A stretch of 16,469 bases of DNA. Origin: Cerioporus squamosus. Its lineage: Eukaryota > Basidiomycota > Agaricomycetes > Polyporales > Polyporaceae. The notes below the pieces were generated by a model that was given only the letters and a program-made list of their open reading frames with translations, did not search any database and was not told where the DNA came from. Shown here piece by piece: positions 1 through 7,916 of this stretch. The stretch covers positions 1-16,469 of the forward strand of contig JABYQS010000636.1 in assembly GCA_022592435.1 (NCBI GenBank), given 5' to 3'. The stretch's first letter is position 1; each line of letters opens with the position of its first letter. The position numbers and the translations under genes are program-made.

Positions 1-1614
1 CGACACCCGGAGTGAGTAACAAGGACCAAGAAATGGGGTCTTCGACTTACTTTTGATACGGATGGACTCGATGGCGATGAACCCAGTCGTGTCCGTCGGC
101 TCGAAGCCGCCGAGCTCGTCCATCGACGACTCCTTCTCATCATAAAGACCCTGTATCCCAATCACCTGTCAGCCCGCAGCGTCTCGAGCCGCAGGTAGAG
201 TCGCACGCACCTCATCAGACGAACGGCCCTCAATGATGACGTTGCCCTTGTAAAGCTTGAGCCGCACGACACCGTTGACGGTCTTCTGGCTGGCCGGAAT
301 CGAGCTAACGATGAACTCGCGCTCGGGCGTGAACCAATGACCATTGTACAGGATGCGGCTCAGCTCGATCGTGACGAACTGGTCGCGGAGGGATCGAACG
401 TTGCGGTCGAGCGTGAGGCCCTCGAGATCCACGTGCGCAGCGCGGAGGATCGTCGCCCCAGGGGACTCGTAGCATCCTCGGCTCTTCACACCGATGAACC
501 GGTTCTCCACGATGTCGATGCGGCCGATACCGTGCTTGCGCGCGAGGGCGTTCAGCGCGAGGAAGATCTCGACGCCGTCGGTGTACACCTTGTTCTCGTC
601 GGGAACGGTGACCTTGACGGGCAGGCCTGCCGCAAACTCGATCGAGATGCGCTGGGGCGTCTGGGGAGCTTGCTCGGGGTCAGTGGTGAGCTTCCACATG
701 TCGGCAGGGGGAGTGGTGTCGGGATCCTCGAGAATGCCGGCCTCGTACGAGATGTGGAACAAGTTCTCGTCGGTCGACCAGGGCTTCGCCGCAGTCTGCT
801 GGACGGGAATCTTCTTCTCGGCGGCGTACGCAAGGAGTGCCTGGCGACCGGCGAAGCGGTGGTAGAACTCTGCTGCGTGTTAGGGGACGTATATATCGAG
901 TTGTCACTCCGACATACCAGGGATACGCCAGGGAGCGATGACCTTGATATCGGGCTTAAGTCCGTAAAACGCGAGCTCAAACCTAACCTGGTCGTTGCCC
1001 TTGCCCGTGCAACCGTGCGAGACGTAGTCGCATCCTTCCCTCTCCGCAACGCTCATCATCCCGCGAGCGATGATTGGGCGCGCAAGCGAAGTACCAAGAA
1101 GGTAGACGTTCTACGATCATCTCAGCACTCAGACCAACCGCCGATAAAGAGCACGCAGGCACCAACTTACCTCGTAGATGCAGTTCGCCTGGAGTGCGGG
1201 GTAGATGAGCTCCGTCACGAACTCGCGCTTGAGGTCCTACACCGCCAATCTAGTCAGACTCACAGGCGTCCCAACATATACAAGAGACACACCTCAAGGA
1301 AGAACTTCTTCGCGCCGACAGCAAGTGCCTTTTTCCGAGCAGCCTCGAAGTCCTTGCCCCACCATCCGCTTCAGCATCGCTGCGACCCCTCAAACGAGAT
1401 CATCGCACCTCTTCCTGACCAACGTCGGCCATGAACGCGATCACCTCATATCCTTGCTCGATGAGCCATGCGAGGATACAAGAGGTGTCTAGATATCACA
1501 CGCGCGATCGCCGCGATTACGGTCAGACCAGCGTACAACACAAGACCTTTTCATAACGAACGCACCGAGACCACCGGAGTATGCGAGCAAAACGCGGCCC
1601 TTTGACTCAGACAT
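1..1614 (-). CDS. ARG1: Argininosuccinate synthase, 3' end off the left edge
   Basis: This enzyme joins citrulline and aspartate, using ATP, to make argininosuccinate, the penultimate step of arginine synthesis; in fungi it is cytosolic. Exons on the minus strand are 1566-1614, 1409-1488, 1293-1352, 1171-1236, 918-1110, 211-869 and 51-150. All joins keep phase and give 402 codons plus one base; the donor GT at 49-50 leads to a last exon outside the window, which need hold only a few residues since the family is about 410-420 aa. Visible motifs are the ATP PP-loop AYSGGLDTSC (residues 11-20), [12 protein letters not shown] (86-97) and [13 protein letters not shown] (118-130), followed by the long C-terminal synthetase domain. 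The start at 1614 places the PP-loop at the usual distance from the N-terminus. Introns are 52-67 bases except one of 48 and all those placed are GT-AG. No frameshift or stop was found. Confidence 0.97.
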
Positions 1615-1674
1615 CGTGCGCGAAGGGTAGAGGGATGGTGAGGGGAGCAGGAAGAGGAGGATGGAGATTCAAGA

Positions 1675-1680
1675 TGACTC
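1675..1680 (+). promoter_or_regulatory. Gcn4/CPC1-like site TGACTC
   Basis: TGACTC sits 61-66 bases upstream of the ARG1 start codon. Gcn4, CPC1 and CpcA bind TGACTCA-type sites and switch on arginine genes on amino acid starvation. Here the seventh base is G rather than A or T, so it is a six of seven match. A second TGACTCA at 1603-1609 lies inside the first coding exon and may be chance. Confidence 0.35.
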
Positions 1681-1756
1681 GGGCACGAAAGTGGCTGGAA
1701 CTGAAAGCTACAATAAATTTCCGCCGACGACCCGGAAAAGGAAATCCGCTCTTTAC

Positions 1757-1804
1757 ACGCGTCCAGACGCGTCAGTCACGCGTTTTGTGTCACGCTGGAC
1801 GCGA
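1757..1804. promoter_or_regulatory. Cluster of ACGCGT (MCB-type) boxes in an inverted repeat
   Basis: Perfect ACGCGT hexamers occur at 1757-1762, 1767-1772 and 1778-1783, with a near match ACGCGA at 1799-1804. Start-to-start spacing of the perfect boxes is 10 and 11 bases, about one helical turn each, so they face the same side. The first box and the last near-match are parts of a 9-base inverted repeat, CGCGTCCAG at 1758-1766 and CTGGACGCG at 1795-1803. ACGCGT is the MluI cell-cycle box bound by APSES factors such as Mbp1 in yeasts. The cluster lies 143-190 bases upstream of the ARG1 ATG. Binding is inferred, not shown. Confidence 0.5.
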
Positions 1805-2147
1805 ACCTGCGAAACGGCCAGGGAGACGGAAAACATGAAATTACGAGGCATTACAAAGGTCGAGGGGAGAATACAGTACAACGATGCAGTCGCCGTTGAT
1901 AGTCCGTATGTGTGGATGAGCCGAAGTGTCACTGCAAAGGGTACGGGCGCGAGATGAACCTGAAGAAAGAGGGAGTAAAGGGATAAATACGTGGGGATAT
2001 CCTGACAACAGACAGTACTGATGCATCATGAAGGTCGTGAAGTCGTGCAGTTACAAGCGTGCGAGTACCTATGCGGCGTGCCAAGAAACTGTATGAATAC
2101 AGTACATTCCGTTCCTTCGTGATTGTATCGTGGAAGACGTGTCATAT

Positions 2148-4240
2148 TCATCGCGGGGACTTGCCATTAGTCTTTGTGGCCTTCGTATGCGGGGATGCCG
2201 GAGGGGTAGCTTGTTGCGGCTGAGCCTTTGCACGTACACCGCAGTCAGCGGGAGCGAGGTCTCCACACTTGATATGCGTCCTGATAGAACGGTCAGCGTC
2301 TTGCCCAAGCAGCACGCAAATTCTATCGATCTCACCTCATGCTGCAGTCGTCGCATTCAAGTACAGGCTTCCATCCAAGCCGCTTCGCGCAGACATCGCA
2401 TTTCGCGCTCAACAGCGTGCTCGAGAACAACAGCTCCAGTGGACTCCATAGAGCCTCGGTCGAGCGACTGGGAGATTGGCTCCGGCTGTGCACTCCATGC
2501 GACTCGCGGCCGCCACCTCCCCGCTTCGAGCCTGGCTTGATGAGCGTGAACCGGTGCACCATCGGGAGGGCGGTCGATCCACGGATCGTAGAGCCACCCT
2601 CGGTCGCATTTGCGAGCGACATGATGCTCGAGGAGGACGCAGTATGATAGGACTCGATCGAAAGCATGGATTCCGAAGCGGTCGAAGTTGTAGGAGTTGG
2701 TCCATGAGCACCTGTCGCGGGAGGGCGATCCGTCAAGTCGTCTGAGCCGTTAGGGTTCGGAGAAGGACGGATGGTCATGATCGAAGACAGCGAAGGTGGC
2801 ACAGTGTCGGTATAGCTCTGCGGGTGTCCGCGGATGACCGTGGTACTGTAGTCCGAGTACGTGCTCGAGGTGCTGTCAATGAGAGGCTGCGCACTGTTGT
2901 TGCTCGGGTTACCTATTTTGGGTTATATCGGCCAACTGTCCCCTCACCATACGAAAAGAACGTACCGTCAGTGCCCTCAGTCCAAGCGCTCTGCAGGTTC
3001 AGTTTGCTGAGACCTTCCACGGCTGCCGCGAACTCCTCATCACTGTCCTCGTCGCTGGAGTGCCCCGCGGTCGCCTTGGCTGCCTTCTGCACGGAAGGCG
3101 TCCGCCCCACGCCCATGCCGAAACTCGGGATGCGTGGCGCTGCACCCGGTCTGCGAATCCCGGTCATAAATTTGACAGTGCCCAAGTGGATGTCGTCTTC
3201 CGAAGGCCGTGCGAGGACTTCCGCCTCAATCTCGCGCAGCCGGTCGAGGATCTCACGGGTGGTGGGCCGCTGACTTGGGACTTGGTTCATGCAGTCGAGA
3301 GCGAGCGTGATGAAGGCAGGGGGGCATCCAGGGCTGGCGAAACGTCGAACCTCGTCCTCGTCAATGTTAAAGAGAGGTGGAGTGCGCCGGAACGTGTGGT
3401 CATCAGCGAGCTTGCGAGCGAGGATCTCGCAGAAGATGACGCCAAGGGAAAAGATGTCCGTAGGAAGGTCGAACTCATTCCCAAGCAAGATTTCTGGAGA
3501 CATGTACGAGTCTGTGCCGCAGAATGTGAGACGCTTGCTTTCCTCCTCGTTCCGAGCCGCGATGCGTGCGAAGCCGAAGTCGGTGATCTTGAGACGGCCG
3601 TTTGCAGTGACTAGCAGATTCTCTCCCTTGAGATCCCGGTGTATGCACTTCCGCGCGTGGAGATATGCGAGGGCGCGGGCGATATCGGTCGCAAAGGACA
3701 TACGGAGGCGCCACGGGAACGGTTTCGTCTTGTCGTGGATGTACATGCGGAGGTTGCCATTTTCGATGAACTCGGAAATGATGAATATGCGGCCATCTGG
3801 TGCTCGGGAGAGCCCTAGATAGAGAACCACGTTGGGATGACGCGCCTCTCTGCACGAGCGATTGCTTGATTGGAATCTGAGACCACAGAAGTAGGACGGG
3901 CACTCACTTCATCAACCGCCATTCCCTCTCGAAGTACTTCGCGACATCATAGTCGTTCGAAGGCAGGACCTCCTTGACAGCAACATCAATGCCGAGGTAG
4001 GTGGCTGCAAGGCGGTCACCCGATGTCAGCCGCACCGTCCGACACACCCTCTTGCCCGCCTCCGAGCCCGAGACGCTCATACCAACCACTCACCCTTGTA
4101 CACATTGCCAAACGAACCAGACCCAAGTTTCTTCCAGTCGCCTTTTATGTCCTGGACGGCCTCATGGGCACTAGCAGACGCCGCGAGACACCACGGGCAC
4201 GCACCTCAAACGGAATGACATCAAAGGCATCGGAGTGCAT
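2148..4240 (-). CDS. TKL-type protein kinase with C-terminal C1 zinc finger
   Basis: Predicted serine/threonine kinase of the tyrosine-kinase-like group, 597 aa. Exons are 4205-4240, 4094-4160, 3908-4004, 2966-3849, 2336-2912 and 2148-2280, and every join keeps phase. Visible kinase parts are the glycine loop GSGSFGNVY (residues 25-33), VAVK with Lys45, HRDLKGEN with Asp139, DFG at 157-159 and SPE at 184-186, so it should be active. The domain ends near residue 275. A Ser/Pro/Thr-rich linker follows, with an acidic patch SSDEDSDEE. The end holds a C1-type zinc finger: His481, Cys533, Cys536, Cys548, Cys551, His556, Cys559 and Cys567, where the last ligands follow the family spacing CX2CX4HX2CX7C. 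C1 fingers bind diacylglycerol or act as protein contacts. The start at 4240 is preceded by an in-frame TAG, which supports it; the first intron acceptor is chosen by phase. Substrate and pathway cannot be read from the sequence. Confidence 0.94.
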
Positions 4241-4727
4241 CTTGATCTCGTTCTAGTGCGGCTTCGACGTCCTTGTATGCGATGCAGGTGATCACAGCGA
4301 GAGTGGGGGTTTTACGACGGTTCGGAGACGGCAGCGACACCTGGCCGTCGTCGTCGGGAACGTCGGGAGCGGTGGTGGGGCGGAACAAGCTGACAGAGTG
4401 AAAGGATGCGGTCAGTGGCAGAACCGCCCAGGTACCTGGTTGACGCCAGTGTGACAGCTCAGTCACGATAGGTCACACCTCCGTCCATCCGGCCCGGACC
4501 GCTTACGCGCTCACAGTGGCGCTGAGTACTCGTAGCAAGCTCGCAGGGTACTAAACAGCTCATTGACAGCTGAACGTACAGTATCAACATGGGGCTACAC
4601 CTCAAGCTAGTTGAGGTCAGACTCCTTCTGTCAGATGAAGGTGTGAATATCTTTGTATCGAGTACGTCGATGCATCCTACATGCTACCTCCATTCCAAAG
4701 TTATGTAGAGCACGCCTTCTCAAGGCT
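4241..4727 (-). promoter_or_regulatory. Intergenic region: kinase promoter and permease 3' UTR
   Basis: This 487-base gap lies between the kinase start at 4240 and the permease stop at 4728, both minus strand. A minus-strand open frame of 81 codons at 4221-4466 runs into the kinase first exon in another frame; I see no family signature in it and treat it as leader sequence or chance. The palindrome at 4599-4617 is the only structured element noticed. No tRNA or repeat was seen. Confidence 0.5.
4599..4617. repeat. Perfect 7-base inverted repeat with 5-base loop
   Basis: ACCTCAA at 4599-4605 and TTGAGGT at 4611-4617 are perfect reverse complements around GCTAG. It lies 111-129 bases past the permease stop codon, so it may form a small hairpin in that transcript's 3' UTR, or it may be a dimer-type operator of the kinase promoter about 360 bases upstream of its ATG. 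A 7-base palindrome can arise by chance. Confidence 0.3.
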
Positions 4728-7092
4728 TTACCGCACTTCCTGCTGGCTCACAGCAGCGCCAGCCTTCTTCTCTACTGACTCCGCCTCGGTCGACTCGGAC
4801 GGCCGCGCCGATGCGGGGGCAGTCCGCTGGTCGATAGTCGGTATAGGGCCAGTGAACCAGTGCACCCCTCCGTACTTGGGGAAGTAATACCAGACCACTG
4901 ACAGCAGCATCACGCCGCCCAACACGACCTTTCATGGCAAAAGTATTAATCGGCTGTGAGGTTGATAGCGTTGGTAGATTGCTACTCACGACGGTGTAGT
5001 TCATGTCTGCGACTGCAGGTCCCGGCGATGTCGGGAAGAGGAAGACGGTGCCCATGAACGCCATCCACAGCACAGAGATGGTAGCGCACGGCATGCTGAA
5101 CCAACCAAGGTTGAATGGGCCCGGAGCGAAGTCGTTGTCGCCAAGGAAGCGCGCTGCAATGGGGATCGCGTACGCTGTACGACAGAGCGTTCAGTATCCT
5201 GGGAGCGCAATGCGGACGTCATACACTCACCAACATAGAGTGCGGTGATAGACATGGAGAAGATGGCGTTGATGGCGGAGTCTCCCGCGAACGCAAGGAG
5301 GCCGAGCAGGATCGAGGAGATCGCAACGAACCACACCGTGTTCACAGGCGTGTGCGTGTAAGCATTCATGCGATACAACCAGTTGGAGAAGGGTAGCGCG
5401 CCGTCGCGGGAGAAGGCGAACGATTGTCGGGAGGCGGCCAGGAGCATGCTCGAGCCCATCATGTACTGGACGAGTACGACGATCGACCACAGAGCCAAGG
5501 TCCCCTTCTGACCGAAGCTGTTTAAGAAGATCTCAGCCATCGGTTGACCGATCGGACTGTTCAGGATCGCGTCCAGATCCGTGCCCATGCAGAAGGCAAG
5601 AGCCACGTTAATTGCTGTATGGTTATCCGGTGAGAAATTTTCCGAAAGCGATTACGCTTCAAGAAACACAACGCACCCCAACCAAGCACCCCCGCGATCC
5701 CAATGGCGTAGACGATAGCCCATGGTACAGCCGTGGCAGCGTTTGAAGCCTCCTCGCTGATGTGAACACTAGAATCGAAGGAGCCTGTGGGGAATGTTAA
5801 GTGATGCACATATAGATGATGTACTGCGTTCTTACAGATAGTCCACAAGGGGGAGAGGAAGCTCAGCATGAATGCGAAGCCATCTGGCCACCCGCTGACT
5901 GTGAGCGAGATGTTGCGTCAGCTAGGCTTACCGGCATATTTGTCGCTGGTGGGTCACGCACCGTTTGTGAAGTTACCAAGCGCATATGACGCGTTATTCC
6001 TGAACTCCTTCGGCGTCGTCGCAGGAAGCGCGATGATTACGGCAAGGCACAGCCTGCATAGTAGTCAAGGTTAGAACTACTGATTTTGAGGCATGCCCGA
6101 GTCATGACTTACATAACGTTGAGAACAACGTATACTGTCTGCAACCGTGCTAGTACCCTGGTGCCCAGGCAGCAAATGACCGCATGCGAAAGCACCACGG
6201 CAGCATAGACACCACTGTCGGTCATAATTCAGCATGACAGGCTAGGATGCAGTAGAGACGATACCTCACAATGTCTGCGCATTCGTGGCGGTGAAGGTCT
6301 GGCCGGATCCAATACTTGCAGCGGCGGTGATTTGCACTGCGCATCCCCAGTCTATAGACGCTACAGAGGCAATGGAGCCTATCGTGTTAGCGTCTGTCAG
6401 ATGACGATACGTGAGCGCCTTCATAAGAGAGAAAAGGGCGGTGCGACGAACATCCGACTATCCAGGCGAGCAGATTGCGCCAGCGCGGGGAGGATAGCGA
6501 GTGTGTCCAGAAGTAGAGCTGGCTAAACGTCAGTATAGGCGATGTCTAATTCAGAGAATGAGACCATTCACCCCTCCAGATGTAGGAGCTGCAGACGCCA
6601 GTTCGGCCATCGACATCCCCACGAATAAGATGAAGATGCTAGCGACTAGCCACTGGGTATGAGGACTGTGTCAGAATGAAATATTCATCCGTGAAGCCTA
6701 TGGGTAGCGAGACTTACACCCCAGACCATAGCAGATGGGCCGCCATCCGGTATTGAGTACACTAGGACGGACCTGTGTCGCATCTCAGTCAAGAGGCACC
6801 AACGAAGTGCATGAGTCCACCTACGCAATTGATGGCAGGAGACCGATGATACTGAAAGCGATCCCGAACGTCTGGAAGCAAGCCGTGGTTAGTACCCTCA
6901 CGCTGCGGCCGACGCCAACCCCGCACGAACGGCCACGGAGTGCCGTCGAAGCGAACGACGATCGATGGGACTGATGCTCACCTCTAAGCCCGTGAATGCT
7001 CTCTGGAACTCCTGCTTGTAGCCCAAGCTCGCGAGGAGCTCCTCGTCTGCGATTTGCAGAGCAGACTTTTGGTTCTGCTTCTCGGTCGTCAT
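4728..7092 (-). CDS. Amino acid/GABA permease, APC superfamily (UGA4/BAT1 type)
   Basis: Integral membrane transporter of the amino acid/choline (ACT) family, 539 aa, the normal size. Thirteen exons: 6982-7092, 6825-6871, 6718-6772, 6572-6652, 6452-6518, 6270-6393, 6113-6214, 5962-6053, 5836-5898, 5677-5784, 5231-5614, 4990-5174 and 4728-4928. All joins keep phase, and all introns placed are GT-AG; the donor at 6450-6451 (GTTCGT) is weak. Residues 1-37 are a soluble N-tail. The family hallmark APTSGGLYFWT lies at 93-103, after membrane segments GIAFSIIGLLPSI and WLVASIFILFVGM. Later marks are FMLSFLSPLWTI, the GTDLDAIL stretch with SPIGQPMAEI, SRDGALPFS, NTVWF, and the C-terminal YGGVHWFTGP typical of UGA4-like permeases. 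About 12 membrane helices are expected. The substrate (GABA, another amino acid, choline) cannot be fixed from sequence alone. GATA sites upstream suggest nitrogen control. Acts at the plasma membrane or vacuole. Confidence 0.95.
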
Positions 7093-7916
7093 CGTGGCGG
7101 TTCTGATCCAAGAGGCGTCACCGCTCAGCCGCTGGGAATATCGGGAGAAGGGGAACCTGCGCGGCAGTCATGGGTTGCGCGCATTTAAACTGGGAAGCGG
7201 GAGACGCTCCTGCCCCACACCGGGGAGTCCCTTATCTCTAAGCGCGTCTTCGAGATAAGCAGGCGGACACCATGCATGGTGCGGGGTTCCTTCCAGATGC
7301 GCGACCGGTTTTTGATTTTGAGACGTTGAATGGTTGAATGACTCGCATAGAGGACATCAATCACAGATGTCGACGTTGTCGGCGATGGCATGCGGGAGTG
7401 GCATCGCTCAGACTCCAGAGCACCTAATGACGGAGCAACGCAGTTAGTACCAACTCTGCGACGAAGCTTGGGTAACCTCATACCAGGAATCTTCTTCACT
7501 CTCGGGATGGTATAGGAATTCTGTCATGCGCAGCTGCAACAGAAAAATTCCTGATACGAGGTCATGCCGGCATCGTGGGAGATACCTGTCACTGTCAGGA
7601 CTCTATATCCTCCCTCCAGACGCCCTGAGTGCTATGCTCCGTAATTTCACAATAGCGACCAGATATCGAGTTCAAGGACAGTTGTAGACAAGGGGTTCGC
7701 CGGGTGCGACGTGGTGGTTTGGAGGGAAGCAACGCCAGCTCGTGCTATCGTTGATGAAAGTCAAAATTCCAGATCAGGAAGGTGTCGTAGTTCGTTATCG
7801 TGGTTAAGCGCCTAGGAGTGGCTTTCCTCGCGACACGACCCAATCAACTAGAGAAAAATATGGCAAAATCCACATGATGCGGCTATATCTACTAGAGTCA
7901 GAACGAGCGAAGATAC
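7093..7916 (-). promoter_or_regulatory. Intergenic region carrying the permease promoter
   Basis: The 824 bases between the permease start at 7092 and the stop of the next minus-strand gene at 7917 contain no gene I can support. A 104-codon minus-strand open frame at 7185-7499 lacks any recognisable signature. The region holds a TTTAAA at 7184-7189, about 92-97 bases before the ATG and a possible TATA-like box, and the paired GATA sites at 7231-7259. The left part is taken as permease promoter, the right part as 3' UTR of the upstream gene. Confidence 0.55.
7231..7259. promoter_or_regulatory. Inverted pair of GATAAG sites (GATA-factor type)
   Basis: CTTATCTC at 7231-7238 and GAGATAAG at 7252-7259 are a perfect 8-base inverted repeat, and each arm contains GATAAG on opposite strands. 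The pair lies 139-167 bases upstream of the permease ATG. Fungal nitrogen regulators of the AreA/NIT2/Gat1 kind bind GATAAG, and closely paired sites are favoured in permease promoters. This is a family-based inference from motif, spacing and neighbour. Confidence 0.5.

Larger units (their letters stand above)
1615..2147 (-). promoter_or_regulatory. Intergenic region carrying the ARG1 promoter
   Basis: This stretch lies between the ARG1 start at 1614 and the stop of the upstream kinase gene at 2148; both genes are on the minus strand, so it should hold the ARG1 promoter and the kinase 3' UTR. I find no convincing gene in it. It contains the ACGCGT cluster at 1757-1804, a TGACTC at 1675-1680 and an AT-rich patch around 1710-1720 that could serve as a TATA-like element about 100 bases before the ATG. 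The extent of the promoter is inferred from position alone. Confidence 0.6.

Noticed and set aside
337..1434. 365-codon open frame on the plus strand
   Set aside because: It lies antisense to ARG1, crosses its introns, and has no family signature. GC-rich codon use on the minus strand keeps the opposite frame open.
3060..3822. Two long plus-strand open frames opposite the kinase domain
   Set aside because: They mirror the well-supported kinase exon 2966-3849 and show no recognisable motif.
7185..7499. 104-codon minus-strand frame upstream of the permease
   Set aside because: No signature, and it overlaps the GATA pair and the TTTAAA box expected in a promoter.
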